Shown: positions 16,917 to 30,017 of the stretch, one piece after another
Layout of the letters: the number at the start of each line of letters is the position of its first letter
Numbering within the stretch: the stretch's first letter is position 1
Notes under the pieces: model-generated
What the model was told of the DNA's origin: nothing
Databases searched by the model: none
Seen by the model: only the letters and a program-made list of their open reading frames with translations
NCBI RefSeq assembly: GCF_026967805.1
Contig: NZ_JAPVBG010000003.1
Coordinates: forward strand, 1,054,001-1,118,000
Direction: 5' to 3'
Length of the DNA stretch: 64,000 bases
From: Blastococcus sp. VKM Ac-2987
GTDB lineage: Bacteria; Actinomycetota; Actinomycetes; Mycobacteriales; Geodermatophilaceae
Translations under genes and position numbers: made by a program

Positions 16917-17468
16917 GTGCCCCGCCAGGTCCATCTCTTCGATCGCCCCAGCCGCTTCGTCGCAGGAACGGTGGGTCAGCCCGGGGACCGCACGTTCTAC
17001 CTGCAGGCCTCCGACGACGCCGGCCGCACGGTCAGCGTGGCGCTGGAGAAGACCCAGGTGCAGGTGCTGGCCGACCGGATGAACGAGCTGCTCGACGAGG
17101 TCAGCAACCGGGCCGACTCGGTGATCCCGGCCGAGGCCGACGTCGACGACCTGGAGCCGCTCACCGCGCCGGTCGAGGAGGAGTTCCGGGTCGCCGCCAT
17201 GGGCCTGGCCTGGGACGGCACCGCCGAGGCGGTCGTGGTCGAGGCCGTCGCCGCCGGCGAGGAGCCCATCGACGAGGACGCCATCCTCTCCGACAGCGAC
17301 GAGGGCCCCGACGCGTTGCGGGTGACGATCACGCCGATGGCCGCGCGGGCGTTCGTGGCGCGCGCCCTCCGGGTGGTCGCGGCAGGCCGGCCCTCCTGCC
17401 CGCTGTGCTCGCTGCCGCTGGAACCGGTGGGGCACGTGTGCCCGCGGCAGAACGGCTACCGCCGCTGA
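16917..17468 (+). CDS. DUF3090 family protein
   Basis: 183 residues from GTG. The sequence MPRQVHLFDRPSRFVAGTVG and the Cys-rich end CPLCSLPLEPVGHVCPR are typical of DUF3090 (Rv2134c type). The terminal CxxC...C pattern suggests a zinc knuckle. The protein is conserved across actinobacteria beside the SCO1664-family gene, 14 bases downstream, and near mshC. Function unknown; a shared role with that neighbour is likely. Confidence 0.9.
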   Translation: MPRQVHLFDRPSRFVAGTVGQPGDRTFYLQASDDAGRTVSVALEKTQVQVLADRMNELLDEVSNRADSVIPAEADVDDLEPLTAPVEEEFRVAAMGLAWDGTAEAVVVEAVAAGEEPIDEDAILSDSDEGPDALRVTITPMAARAFVARALRVVAAGRPSCPLCSLPLEPVGHVCPRQNGYRR

Positions 17469-17482
17469 GCGGCGGCCCCTCG

Positions 17483-18232
17483 ATGAGCGAGCAGCCCGTC
17501 GATCCCGACCTCCGCCCGCCCGCCGACGACGCCGAGGCCAATCAGCTGCTCACCGAGGGAGTCATCGACGTCGAGGGCCGGATGCTCGACGCGTCCAACG
17601 TGACGCTCGTCGGCGCCATCCGCACGGACACCCTCGCCGCCGAGTGCGTCTACAAGCCCGTCGCGGGGGAGCGGCCGCTCTGGGACTTCCCCGACGGCAC
17701 GCTCGCCGGCCGGGAGATCTCGGCGTACCTGGTCTCCGAGGCGACCGGCTGGCAGGTCGTCCCCCCGACCGTGCTGCGGGAGGGCCCGTTCGGCCCCGGC
17801 ATGGTCCAGCTCTGGATGGACGGCGACCCGGACGTCGACCTCGCCGCCTTCGTCCGCCGCGACGACCCCGCGCTGCGCCGCATGGCCGTGTTCGACGCCG
17901 TGGTGAACAACGCCGACCGCAAGGGCGGGCACATCATCCCCATGCCCGACGGCCACGTGTACGGCGTCGACCACGGCATCTGCTTCTCCGTCGACCCCAA
18001 GCTGCGGACGCTGCTCTGGCGCTGGGCGGGCACGCCCCTCCCCGCCGAGGCGGTCGCCGTGCTGGAGCGGCTGGCCGACGAGCTGCGCGACGAGCTGGGG
18101 GAGCAGCTGCACGAGCACCTCACCCGGACCGAGGTGCGCTGCACCCAGCGCCGGGTCGCCGAGCTGCTGCGCACCGGCCGCCACCCCGAGCCCAGCGGCG
18201 AGTGGCCCGCCCTGCCCTGGCCGCCGTTCTAG
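17483..18232 (+). CDS. SCO1664 family protein (kinase-like fold)
   Basis: 249 residues from ATG at 17483. The motif FDAVVNNADRKGGHII followed by GVDHGICF resembles the catalytic and metal-binding loops of the PI3/4-kinase/HipA-like fold, and VYKPVAGERPLWDFP resembles its Lys-containing nucleotide-binding strand. It corresponds to Rv2133c and is always found beside DUF3090. Kinase activity is an inference from motifs; the substrate is unknown. Confidence 0.88.
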   Translation: MSEQPVDPDLRPPADDAEANQLLTEGVIDVEGRMLDASNVTLVGAIRTDTLAAECVYKPVAGERPLWDFPDGTLAGREISAYLVSEATGWQVVPPTVLREGPFGPGMVQLWMDGDPDVDLAAFVRRDDPALRRMAVFDAVVNNADRKGGHIIPMPDGHVYGVDHGICFSVDPKLRTLLWRWAGTPLPAEAVAVLERLADELRDELGEQLHEHLTRTEVRCTQRRVAELLRTGRHPEPSGEWPALPWPPF

Positions 18233-18402
18233 GTTCCGCCGAGCGGGGGCCGGAGGCTCCCCGAGGCGGGACCTGGGGCCGCCCTGCGAGGTCGGTGCCC
18301 GGAGCGGGGCCGGAGGCCTCTCGACGGGTGCCGAGGAACGGCTCCGTGCAGGCCGGGACGGCACCTGGTCGCGGTCGGAGCCCGGAGGGCGACCATGGGT
18401 GC

Positions 18403-18789
18403 ATGCCCCACCGGAGCCGGTTGTCGATCCTGCTGCTGGACCTGCCGCCGGAGCACCACGCGGCGGGGAGCGCCTTCTGGGCCGGGGCCACCGGCCGCAC
18501 CGCCGCACCCGATCCGGACGACGAGCAGTGGGCCTCGCTCGGCTCGTTCGCCGACGGCTGGCACGTCGAGGTGCAGCGGACCGGTGAGGGGACGCCGCCG
18601 CGCTGGCACGTGGACGTCGAGACCGACGACGTCGACGCCGAGGTCGCCCGGCTGGAAGCCCTGGGCGCCACGCGGCACGCGGACATGGGCTCGTTCTGGC
18701 AGCTGCTCGACCCGGCCGGGCTCGTCTTCTGCGTCGTGGGCGTCCAGACCGGTGACGAGTTCGACCGCCACGCGGTGACCTGGCCGTGA
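18403..18789 (+). CDS. VOC/glyoxalase-like protein
   Basis: 128 residues from ATG at 18403. The two-module VOC pattern is visible: FWAGATGR, RWHVDVETDDVDAEVARLEA and the closing FWQLLDPAGLVFCVV. Such proteins bind a metal or small ligand; one module may have lost ligands, so catalysis is uncertain. Another ATG at 18395 has a better ribosome binding site but is out of frame and encodes no recognisable protein. The stop overlaps the next start (GTGA). Confidence 0.8.
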   Translation: MPHRSRLSILLLDLPPEHHAAGSAFWAGATGRTAAPDPDDEQWASLGSFADGWHVEVQRTGEGTPPRWHVDVETDDVDAEVARLEALGATRHADMGSFWQLLDPAGLVFCVVGVQTGDEFDRHAVTWP

Positions 18790-19232
18790 GCACCACCCGG
18801 GTGAGCGCGCTGCTGCGGGCACCACGCCCGGCGGTGTACCGGGCGCTCACCGACCCGGCGACGATCGCGCGTTGGCGGATGCCCGACGGCATGACCAGCG
18901 CCGTCGAGACGCTGGCCGACGGTGGGTTCCGCGTGACGTTGACGTACGAGGCCGCGGACCAGCGGGGCAAGACCACCGGGCGGAGCGACAGCTACCGGGC
19001 CCGGTTCTCCCGGCTGGTGCCCGACGAGCTGGTCGTGGAGGTCGACGAGTTCGAGACGGCCGACCCGCTGCTCGCCGGCGAGATGACCACGACGATCACG
19101 CTGCGGGACGCCGGGGGCGGCACCGAGCTGCTGGCCGTCCACGAGGGCGTGCCGGACGGCGTGGCCCCGGAGGACAACGAGGTCGGCTGGCGGATGGCGC
19201 TGGGCCGGCTGGCCGCGCTCGTGGAGGCCTGA
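18786..19232 (+). CDS. SRPBCC/AHSA1-like protein
   Basis: 148 residues; GTG overlaps the VOC stop by four bases. APRPAVYRALTDPATIARW is the first helix of the START/AHSA1-like fold and ALGRLAALVEA its last. These proteins bind hydrophobic ligands in a helix-grip cavity. Coupling to a VOC protein is common in actinobacteria; the ligand is unknown. Convergent with the next gene, one base between stops. Confidence 0.82.
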   Translation: MSTTRVSALLRAPRPAVYRALTDPATIARWRMPDGMTSAVETLADGGFRVTLTYEAADQRGKTTGRSDSYRARFSRLVPDELVVEVDEFETADPLLAGEMTTTITLRDAGGGTELLAVHEGVPDGVAPEDNEVGWRMALGRLAALVEA

Positions 19233-19233
19233 G

Positions 19234-19950
19234 CTACTCCAGGTCGACCAGGCCGATCATGGCGGCGGCCTGGAGCGGGTCGCCGTCGACGGTGAGGACC
19301 TCCAGCGGTACGCGGCGCCAGACGGCGAGCAGCAGGTCGCCGGCGGTGCCGGTGAGCGCCGCGATCGGGAACGGCCGGGTGCCGGGGAACAGGGTGCGCT
19401 CGGCATCGGCGTCGACGGCGTGCAGGACGACGGGGTGCGCCTGCTCGGGCGGCCCCTCGGGCAGCGCGGCGGGCACCATGACGCCCAGCCACTCGTCCAG
19501 CCCGTCCAGCCCCACCGCGGCGGGGATCGGCCGGACGTCACCGAGCACCTGCTCCACGTCGACGGTGTGCACGGTGGCCTCCTGCAGCTGCCGGCGCAGC
19601 ACGAACGCGACGTCCTGCTGCGGCGCCCAGGTCCAGACCCGCCGGCCGGCGTCCGCACCGGCCAGCGCCGTCTCCAGCTCGGCGCTCCGCGCGGTGCCGT
19701 AGCCCAGCAGCTCGTCGTCGGGGCGGCGGGAGGGCCGGACGTAGGCCGAGGGGTCCGCGGCGCCGGTGCGCAGGATCCACGCCCAGAAGTGCTGCACCTC
19801 GGCCAGGTGCCAGACCAGGTCGGCCAGCGTCCAGTCCGGGCAGCCCGGCACGCGGGCCCCCCAACCGGAGGCGAGCACGGCCTCCGCGGCGGCGTCGGCG
19901 AACCGGGCGTCCGCCCGCCGCAGCGCCGGCAGGTACTCGTCGAGCTCCAT
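19234..19950 (-). CDS. maleylpyruvate isomerase-family mycothiol-dependent enzyme
   Basis: 238 residues; AGGAGG precedes the ATG. The N-terminal domain has VPGCPDWTLADLVWHLAEVQ, the hallmark of MDMPI with a metal His, plus the second His in EATVHTVDVEQ. A C-terminal domain (about 150-238) matches the MDMPI C-terminal module. The family includes mycothiol S-transferases and isomerases. It is divergent from the mycothiol ligase gene mshC, 104 bases away, which supports but does not prove mycothiol use. Confidence 0.85.
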   Translation of the reverse strand: MELDEYLPALRRADARFADAAAEAVLASGWGARVPGCPDWTLADLVWHLAEVQHFWAWILRTGAADPSAYVRPSRRPDDELLGYGTARSAELETALAGADAGRRVWTWAPQQDVAFVLRRQLQEATVHTVDVEQVLGDVRPIPAAVGLDGLDEWLGVMVPAALPEGPPEQAHPVVLHAVDADAERTLFPGTRPFPIAALTGTAGDLLLAVWRRVPLEVLTVDGDPLQAAAMIGLVDLE

Positions 19951-20042
19951 CGCTCCCCCTCCTGCGGCCGGGTGGACCGGGGCGTCCCGCCGGCGTGACG
20001 ACCCGCACGGACCGGCCGGTCGGCGTCGTCGGGCCCCGCCTC

Positions 20043-20048
20043 TAGGCT
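20043..20048 (+). promoter_or_regulatory. -10 element TAGGCT, leaderless mshC
   Basis: Exactly 6 nt before the mshC GTG at 20055. Confidence 0.6.
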
Positions 20049-20054
20049 CGTGCC

Positions 20055-21305
20055 GTGCTCTCCTGGCCCGCTCCGCTGCTGCCGACCCTGCCCGGCACCG
20101 GCTCCGTCCTCAAGGTCTACGACACCGCCCAGCGGGAGATCGTCGCGACCACGCCCGACCGGACGGCCCGCATGTACGTCTGCGGCATCACCCCCTACGA
20201 CGCCACGCACCTGGGGCACGCGGCCACCTACCTGGCCTTCGACCTGATCAACCGCAGCTGGCGCGATGCCGGCCACGCGGTGCACTACGTGCAGAACGTC
20301 ACCGACATCGACGACCCGCTGCTCGAGCGCGCCGACCGCGACAACGAGGACTGGATCGTGCTGGGGATGCGCGAGACGGCCCTCTTCCGCGAGGACATGA
20401 CGGCCCTGCGGGTGCTGCCGCCGGAGGACTACGTCGGCGCCGTGGAGTCGATCCCGCTGATCGTGGCGCACATCGAGCGGCTGCTGGACGACGGGCTGGC
20501 CTACGTGCTCGACGACGGCACCGGCGACGTCTACCACGACGTGGCGCACGCACCGGCGTTCGGCTCGGAGTCCGGCTACGACGAGGCGACGATGCTGGGC
20601 TTCTTCGCCGAGCGCGGGGGAGACCCCGAGCGGGCGGGCAAGCGGAACCGGCTGGACCCGATGCTGTGGCGCGGGGAGCGCCCCGGTGAGCCCGCGTGGC
20701 CCGGACCCCGCGGGACGCGCGGCCGCCCCGGCTGGCACATCGAGTGCGCCACCATCGCCCTGGACACCATCGGCATGGGCTTCGACGTGCAGGGCGGCGG
20801 CAGCGACCTGGTCTTCCCGCACCACGAGTTCTCCGCCGTGCACGCCGAGGCGCTCAGCGCGACCAAGCCGTTCGCCAAGGCGTACGTGCACGCGGCGATG
20901 ATCGGCCTGGACGGCGAGAAGATGAGCAAGAGCCGCGGCAACCTGGTCTTCGTGTCCAGGTTGCGCGGCGAGGGCGTGGACCCGATGGCCATCCGGCTCG
21001 CGCTGCTGTCGGGCCACTACCGCACCGACCGGGCCTGGACGGCGGATCTGCTGACGCGGGCCGAGGAGCGGCTGGCGACGTGGCGGCGCGCGGTCTCGAA
21101 CGACTCCGGCGCGCCGGCCGCGGCGGTGCTGCACGGGCTGCGCGAGCGGCTGGCCGACGACCTGGACAGCCCCGGCGCGATCGCCGTGGTCGACGCCTGG
21201 GCCGAGCGCACGCTGGCCGGCGGCGACGATCTCGAGGAGCACGCGCCGCAGGTGGTGGGCGACGCCGTCGACGCGCTGCTGGGCGTGGACCTGCAGGGCT
21301 CCTGA
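20055..21305 (+). CDS. mshC: L-cysteine:1D-myo-inositol 2-amino-2-deoxy-alpha-D-glucopyranoside ligase MshC
   Basis: 416 residues. A paralogue of cysteinyl-tRNA synthetase: [20 protein letters not shown] holds the zinc-binding Cys and the HxGH nucleotide motif near residue 50, the zinc site continues with WHIECA, and KMSKSRG is near residue 288. It lacks the tRNA-binding C-terminal domain, which separates MshC from CysS. It ligates cysteine to GlcN-Ins with ATP, the third dedicated step of mycothiol synthesis in the cytoplasm. Downstream dNTPase overlaps by one base. Confidence 0.96.
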   Translation: MLSWPAPLLPTLPGTGSVLKVYDTAQREIVATTPDRTARMYVCGITPYDATHLGHAATYLAFDLINRSWRDAGHAVHYVQNVTDIDDPLLERADRDNEDWIVLGMRETALFREDMTALRVLPPEDYVGAVESIPLIVAHIERLLDDGLAYVLDDGTGDVYHDVAHAPAFGSESGYDEATMLGFFAERGGDPERAGKRNRLDPMLWRGERPGEPAWPGPRGTRGRPGWHIECATIALDTIGMGFDVQGGGSDLVFPHHEFSAVHAEALSATKPFAKAYVHAAMIGLDGEKMSKSRGNLVFVSRLRGEGVDPMAIRLALLSGHYRTDRAWTADLLTRAEERLATWRRAVSNDSGAPAAAVLHGLRERLADDLDSPGAIAVVDAWAERTLAGGDDLEEHAPQVVGDAVDALLGVDLQGS

Positions 21306-22357
21306 TGACCAGCGCCCCCGCCGGCCCGTTCCGGCTGACCGACCGCGCGGCGCGCGAGCAGGCCGAGGAGCAGCTGGCGCCCGCCGCCACCCGGTCGGCG
21401 GCCAGCCGGGGGCGGGCCCGGCCCGAAGCCGAGGACGCGCTGCGGACGGCCTTCGAGCGGGACCGCGACCGGATCCTGCACGCCAAGGCGTTCCGGCGGC
21501 TCAAGCACAAGACGCAGGTCTTCCTCAACCCCGACGGCGACCACTTCGTCACCCGGCTGACCCACACGCTGCAGGTCACCCAGGTGGCGCGCTCGCTGGC
21601 CCGCGCGCTCGGGCTCAACGAGCCGCTGGCCGAGGCGATCGCGCTCGGCCACGACGTCGGGCACTCGCCGTTCGGGCACATCGGTGAGGAGGCGTTCGAC
21701 CCCTACGTGCCCGGCGGGTGGCACCACGCCGCCCAGGGCGTGCGGATCGTCGAGGTGCTCGAGGACCTCAACCTCACCTGGGAGGTCCGGGACGGCATCC
21801 GGGCGCACAGCTGGAAGATCGACCCGCCGCCGGCCACCCGGGAGGCCGAGTGCGTGCGGTACGCCGACCGCATCGGCTACCTGTCCCACGACGCGCTGGA
21901 CGCCGTCCGGGCGGGGGTCATCCGCGCGGCCGACCTGCCGGCGCGCGCCGTCGCCGTCTTCGGGCAGCCCGGCAGCGCGATGGTGGGCGCGATGATCGAC
22001 GCCGTCGTCGCCGGGTCGCTGTCCCCGGCCAACGCCGCCGGCGCGGTGGTCATGGACGCCGAGGCGCTGCAGGCGATGCACGAGCTGCGCGACTTCATGT
22101 TCGCCCGCGTGTACGCCTCCGACGTCGCCGCGGGGCAGAAGCACCTGGCCGTCGACGTCATCCGCCGGCTGGTCGACCACCACCTGGCCCACCCCGAGCT
22201 CATCCCGGCCTCCTACCGCGACACCGAAGCCGACCCGCTGACCCAGGTCGTCGACCACGTATCCGGCATGACCGACCGGTTCGCCCTCGCCACCCACGAC
22301 CGGCTGTTCGGCACCGACACCGCGGCGCAGATGCGCCCGCTGCTGCGCGCCGGCTGA
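21305..22357 (+). CDS. dgt: dGTP triphosphohydrolase-like HD protein
   Basis: 350 residues; TGATG overlap with mshC. The HD metal site is clear: RLTHTLQVTQVA, GHDVGHSPFGHIGEEAF and, later, the Asp in ADRIGYLSHD. FRRLKHKTQVF near residue 65 is typical of dNTPases. The enzyme cleaves dNTPs to nucleoside and tripolyphosphate, controlling nucleotide pools. Coupling to mshC has no obvious functional reason. Length matches the short actinobacterial type. Confidence 0.92.
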   Translation: MTSAPAGPFRLTDRAAREQAEEQLAPAATRSAASRGRARPEAEDALRTAFERDRDRILHAKAFRRLKHKTQVFLNPDGDHFVTRLTHTLQVTQVARSLARALGLNEPLAEAIALGHDVGHSPFGHIGEEAFDPYVPGGWHHAAQGVRIVEVLEDLNLTWEVRDGIRAHSWKIDPPPATREAECVRYADRIGYLSHDALDAVRAGVIRAADLPARAVAVFGQPGSAMVGAMIDAVVAGSLSPANAAGAVVMDAEALQAMHELRDFMFARVYASDVAAGQKHLAVDVIRRLVDHHLAHPELIPASYRDTEADPLTQVVDHVSGMTDRFALATHDRLFGTDTAAQMRPLLRAG

Positions 22358-22461
22358 CCGAACCCGCACCGCCACCGCGGCGCGGACCTCCCCGCGCGCG
22401 GCCGCGTCCTGCTTCGATGACCCCGGCCCGGGGTGGGCACCTGGCGACGAAGGGCACCGGC

Positions 22462-22794
22462 ATGACGCAGCGCCTCCCGACCGACCGCACGTCCGCGTTC
22501 GCCGCCGCTGCGGACCGGATGCTCGGCGAGCACCCCGGCGACGAGCAGGGCCGGATGCTGCACGCGCCGGGGCTGAAGGCGGGCGGCAGGTTCTACGGCT
22601 TCGCCTCGGCGGACGAACTGGTCGTCAAGCTGCCGGCCGACCGCGTCGCCGAGCTGATCGCCGGCGGTTCGGGTGAGCCGTGCTCACCCCGGCCGGGACG
22701 CCCCATGCGGGAGTGGGTCACCATCCCGGACCCCGACGAGGAGGCCTGCCTGGCCTACCTGCGGGAGGCGCGGGCGTTCGTCGCGGGGAGCTGA
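22462..22794 (+). CDS. TfoX/Sxy N-terminal domain-like protein
   Basis: 110 residues. The pattern GRMLHAPGLKAGGRFYGF, ELVVKLPADRV and GRPMREWVTIPD matches the TfoX N-terminal domain, with the usual MFGG-like region altered. In enterobacteria TfoX governs competence; in actinobacteria these short proteins have no known role. Convergent with PAC2; the two stops share one hairpin. Confidence 0.75.
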   Translation: MTQRLPTDRTSAFAAAADRMLGEHPGDEQGRMLHAPGLKAGGRFYGFASADELVVKLPADRVAELIAGGSGEPCSPRPGRPMREWVTIPDPDEEACLAYLREARAFVAGS

Positions 22795-22807
22795 GCGGAC
22801 GGCTCAG
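22791..22807. terminator. hairpin containing both convergent stop codons
   Basis: CTGAGC and GCTCAG form a 6-bp stem with a 5-nt loop; the TGA of the plus gene and that of the minus gene both lie in the stem. Confidence 0.5.
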
Positions 22808-23673
22808 GCGCCGCCGGCGGAGCCGCCGCGGCGGCGCAGATACCTTTCGAACTCCCGGGCGATCTGGTCCCCGTTGGCCTGCGAGAGGTCGACCTCCGTG
22901 GCCCGCTCCTCGAGGGACCGGACGTACTCGACCACCTCGGCGTCCTCGCTGGCCATCTCGTCGACGGTCTGCACCCACTCGTCGGCCTGCTGCGGCAGGA
23001 CGCCCAGCGGCACGGTGGTCTCCAGGACCTCCTCCACCCGCTGCAGCAGCGCCACGGTCGCGCGCGGCGACGGCGGCTGCGACACGTAGTGCGGCACGGC
23101 CGCCCAGAAGCTGATCGCCGGCAGCCCGGCCTGCACGCACGCGTCCTGGAACACGCCCAGGATGCCGGTGGGCCCCTCGTACCGGGAGGTCTCCAGCCCG
23201 TGGGCCCGGGCCGACTCGCCGTCGTAGGCCGAGCCGGTCACCGGGGTCGGCCGGGTGTGCGGCGTGTCGGCGAGCAGGGCACCGAGGGCGACGACGATCG
23301 AGACGTCGAGCTCCTCGAGGATGTCGATCAGCTCCTCGCAGAAGCTGCGCCAGCGCATGTTGGGCTCGATGCCGCGGATGAGCACGACGTCCCGCCCCAG
23401 GCCCTCGGGGTGCGCCACCGAGATGCGCGTCGTCGGCCATTCGACGCGCCGGCTGACGCCGTCGACCAGGGAGACCGTCGGCCGGTTGACCTGGAAGTCG
23501 TAGTAGTCCTCGGGGTCCAGGGCGGCCAGCGGCTTGGCGTCCCAGATCAGCTCCAGGTGCTCGACCGCCCCCGTGGCGGCGTCACCGGCGTCGTTCCAGC
23601 CCTCGAACGCGACCACGACCACCGGGTCGGTGAGCTGCGGCAGGTCGTCGGAGCTGGAGTGGGGACTGGTCAC
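22804..23673 (-). CDS. PAC2 family protein (Rv2125-type)
   Basis: 289 residues from GTG at 23673, chosen because a TAGGCT -10 lies 7 nt upstream; longer frames are possible. [20 protein letters not shown] is the PAC2 signature, and [19 protein letters not shown] follows. PAC2 proteins in eukaryotes and archaea are proteasome assembly chaperones; the actinobacterial members are structural relatives without proven role. Its position before metH matches Rv2125. Confidence 0.9.
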   Translation of the reverse strand: MTSPHSSSDDLPQLTDPVVVVAFEGWNDAGDAATGAVEHLELIWDAKPLAALDPEDYYDFQVNRPTVSLVDGVSRRVEWPTTRISVAHPEGLGRDVVLIRGIEPNMRWRSFCEELIDILEELDVSIVVALGALLADTPHTRPTPVTGSAYDGESARAHGLETSRYEGPTGILGVFQDACVQAGLPAISFWAAVPHYVSQPPSPRATVALLQRVEEVLETTVPLGVLPQQADEWVQTVDEMASEDAEVVEYVRSLEERATEVDLSQANGDQIAREFERYLRRRGGSAGGA

Positions 23674-23680
23674 CTCTGTC

Positions 23681-23686
23681 AGCCTA
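23681..23686 (-). promoter_or_regulatory. -10 element TAGGCT for PAC2
   Basis: Seven nt before the minus-strand GTG at 23673. Confidence 0.5.
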
Positions 23687-23882
23687 CGTCGATCCGGCCG
23701 CCGGACCCCGGTGCGCACCACGCATCCGGGTGACCGCCGTCATCCACCCGGGCGGGCAGCCGCGGAATGAGACCATGGTCCTGACGTTGCTGCTGTCGAC
23801 GCCCCCGGTGCCCGGTCCGGGCGCCGCGGGTGCGGCCAGCACCCAGCTCGGCCAGCGCCCAGATCGAACCGCGAGGAAGCCC

Positions 23883-27683
<3,801 letters not shown>

Positions 27684-27686
27684 CCG

Positions 27687-27722
27687 GACCCGGCCGGCCC
27701 CGCGTCGGGGGCCGGCCGGGTC
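27687..27722. terminator. 15-bp perfect bidirectional hairpin after metH
   Basis: GACCCGGCCGGCCCC pairs perfectly with GGGGCCGGCCGGGTC around a 6-nt loop. The right arm enters the stop codon of the convergent copD-like gene. Confidence 0.85.
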
Positions 27723-29106
27723 ACTCGACGACGAGCACGTCGGCGAAGGCGGCCGAGTGCCGGCTGGTGAACCGGTGCTCCCCCGGCTCCTGGGGCGCCA
27801 GGAAGGTCGTCAGCGTCCCGCTGGGGACGACGACGTCGAACGAGCCGTCGGCCGCGGTGAGCGTCACCTCCGCCTCGCCGGCGTTGTGCACGGTGACCCG
27901 GGCGCCGGCGGCGACGGGGCCGGCGACGTGGAAGCGCGTCCCGTCGACCAGCACGCCCACCGACAGCTCCCCGTGGTCGTGCCCGGCCATCGGGTCGGCC
28001 GCCGTCGCCTGCGGTCCCTGGCCGGTGCTCCCCGCAGCGGCGTGCGCGGCCATCGGGGGCGGGGAGGCCGCGAGCGCGACGGCCAGCGTCACCGTCGCGA
28101 GCAGGAGCACCACCTCCCCGGCAGCGAACCGGCGGAAGTCGCGGCCGTCGCCCGCGCGCAGCCGGGGCAGGGTCAGCCGGCGGTGGTGCAGGCCGAGCAC
28201 GCCCAGCACGGTCAGCCCGGCGGTCTTGGCCAGCAGCAGCGTGCCGTAGCCGGTGCCCAGCGCGGCGAGCACCGCCCCGGTGCCACCCAGCACCAGCACC
28301 GCGGCGAGCACACCCGAGACGGCTGTGGCCAGGAAGCAGGCCAGCGCCACCCGGCTGTACCGGTCCGCGGCCCCGGCCGACACCGTCCCGCGGCGGCCGA
28401 GGACCAGGAGGGCGAGCAGGCCCCCGACCCACACGGTGGCGGCGACGACGTGGACGCCGAGCGTCGTGACCGCGAGCACGTGGTCCTCCGCCGCGGCGGA
28501 GTGCCCGCTGAGCACCACCGGGACGACGAGCGCCGACAGCGATACGACCAGCAGCAGGCCCGCGGCGGGCGCTCCGGTGCAGCGGCGGGCAGCGACGGCG
28601 ACCAGGCCGCTGAGCGCCACGCCCAGCACGGCCGCACGACCGGCCCCGGTGTCCCCGGCGAAGATGCGGAGCGACTCCCAGGTCAGCGACGTGGGTGCGG
28701 TGCCGACCAGCCGGCTGACCGTGAGCAGCGCGCCCAGCGCGGTGGCCGCCGTCCAGGCCAGCGCCCAGGCGGACGCCGCCCGCAGCGCCCGCCGCGACTC
28801 CGCGGGCAGCCCGGCCGGGCCGGGCAGCAGGACGGCGGCGAGCAGCAGCGTGCCCACCGTGCCGACGGCGGCGATCCGGCCGGCGAGCGTCACCAGGGGC
28901 AGCCCCGACTCGACGAGCGGGCCCGCGCCGGCGAGCCCGGACGGGGCGGCCGGCTCCCCGCCCCCGACCACCAGCGCGCCGGCGAGCAGCGCGGCCAGGC
29001 CCCCGCCGGTGAGCGCGAGCGCGCGCCACGGCGCCTGTCCGGCCCGCGGCGTCCGGTCCCGGGCGGGTGCCGGCCGTCCAGAGGTCACGGTCCCGGCGCG
29101 GCTCAC
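27721..29106 (-). CDS. CopD-like copper resistance membrane protein with extra C-terminal domain
   Basis: 461 residues from GTG at 29106, which overlaps the copC stop (GTGA). About eight to nine hydrophobic helices; the CopD core is recognisable by HVVAATVWVGGLLALLVLG, preceded by GHSAAAEDH. After the last helix a sequence with HAAAGSTG and MAGHDHGE leads into a periplasmic-side domain of about 85 residues (GVLVDGTRFHVAGP to the end) that reads as a beta sandwich of the cupredoxin/FixG type without the usual Cu ligand set. Presumed to move copper with CopC. Confidence 0.83.
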   Translation of the reverse strand: MSRAGTVTSGRPAPARDRTPRAGQAPWRALALTGGGLAALLAGALVVGGGEPAAPSGLAGAGPLVESGLPLVTLAGRIAAVGTVGTLLLAAVLLPGPAGLPAESRRALRAASAWALAWTAATALGALLTVSRLVGTAPTSLTWESLRIFAGDTGAGRAAVLGVALSGLVAVAARRCTGAPAAGLLLVVSLSALVVPVVLSGHSAAAEDHVLAVTTLGVHVVAATVWVGGLLALLVLGRRGTVSAGAADRYSRVALACFLATAVSGVLAAVLVLGGTGAVLAALGTGYGTLLLAKTAGLTVLGVLGLHHRRLTLPRLRAGDGRDFRRFAAGEVVLLLATVTLAVALAASPPPMAAHAAAGSTGQGPQATAADPMAGHDHGELSVGVLVDGTRFHVAGPVAAGARVTVHNAGEAEVTLTAADGSFDVVVPSGTLTTFLAPQEPGEHRFTSRHSAAFADVLVVE

Positions 29107-29708
29107 GCGCGCCTGCGCAGCCGGTCCACCACGAGGGCGCCGAGCCCGATCAGCGAGACGGCGGCGACCACCGGCCACACCGGCAGGCCGTCGTCGGCCG
29201 GGGCGGCGTCCACGTCGTCGCCCGCCGCCGCCGGCGACGGCGCAACGGGCTCCGGCGACGGCGCCGCGGAGTCGGGCGCCGCGGATGCCGGTCCGGCCGG
29301 TGCGCTGCCCGTGGCGACGGTGAAGTCGAAGCTGCCCGACAGCGGGTGCCCGTCGGAGGAGGTGCTGCGCCAGTCGACGCGGTAGCTCCCAGCGGGCAGA
29401 TCTGCGGCGAGCGCCTGGACCACCGATGTGCCACGGATCTCGGCCGGCCCGTCCGAGACGGTGCCGCCGTCGGGCCCGACCACCGCGACCTGGGTGCCGA
29501 GCGGGAGGGGCTCGCCGGTGAAGTCCAGCTGGACGGTGGCGGGCGCCGTCTCCACGGTCGTCCCCGCTCCCGGGCTGGTGCCCACCAGCCCGTCGTGCGC
29601 GAGCGCCGACGGGGGCGCGACGAGCAGGAGCACGCCGGCCACCAGGGGGAGCAGCAGCGCCGTCATCCGCCGTCGGCGGCCGAGGGGCGCGCGTCGCGAA
29701 GCAGTCAT
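29103..29708 (-). CDS. CopC-like copper-binding surface protein
   Basis: 201 residues, ATG at 29708 with AAGGACG upstream (a second Met at residue 15 could also serve). Signal peptide ends PPSALA, so the mature protein begins HDGLVGTSPG, with the N-terminal His that binds Cu(II) in CopC. The beta barrel ends with SSDGHPLSGSFDFTV, carrying the second conserved His. A Pro/Ala/Ser linker and one C-terminal helix (WPVVAAVSLIGLGALVV) anchor it, the YcnJ/PcoC-like arrangement of Gram-positive bacteria. Overlaps copD. Confidence 0.9.
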   Translation of the reverse strand: MTASRRAPLGRRRRMTALLLPLVAGVLLLVAPPSALAHDGLVGTSPGAGTTVETAPATVQLDFTGEPLPLGTQVAVVGPDGGTVSDGPAEIRGTSVVQALAADLPAGSYRVDWRSTSSDGHPLSGSFDFTVATGSAPAGPASAAPDSAAPSPEPVAPSPAAAGDDVDAAPADDGLPVWPVVAAVSLIGLGALVVDRLRRRA

Positions 29709-30017
29709 GCCCGTCCTTCGTCCGCCGCGTGGTTTCCGGTTGGTCGCGGCCGGGACAGCGTCCGGGACCACCCGTACGTGGTCAACCCGCTGCAGCGCCG
29801 TCGGAACTTTTCCGCGAACCGGTGAACCGATCCGGTCCCGGGGCCCGAATGCCGGTCGGACAGCACGAGAGCAGGGGAGGTCTCCTGCGAGGGATCGCCG
29901 CTGCTCCCGGTCTCCGGACCGGTTCCACGGCCGGCGCACAGGCGCGCCGGCCGGCACCACGGGTGGACGGTCCTGACCGCTGCCCGCTGCTACCACTCCG
30001 AGCACGAGGAGCACATC
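29709..30017. other. divergent intergenic region
   Basis: About 310 bases between the divergent copC and CHRD genes; it must hold both promoters. Noticeable are a GGAACTTTTCC near 29803 and the repeated GAACCG at 29817 and 29825. I could not assign a -10/-35 pair or a metal-sensor operator with confidence. Confidence 0.4.

Noticed and set aside
18395..18778. ATG with a good ribosome binding site just before the VOC gene
   Set aside because: Its frame gives a Cys/Arg-rich product without homology features; the frame from 18403 gives a clear VOC fold.
23674..23882. Cobalamin or SAM riboswitch before metH
   Set aside because: I looked for the B12-box and SAM-type cores and saw none in this short stretch.
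29803..29831. ECF-sigma-type promoter (GGAAC ... CGAT) before the CHRD gene
   Set aside because: The spacing is 20 nt instead of the 16-17 expected.
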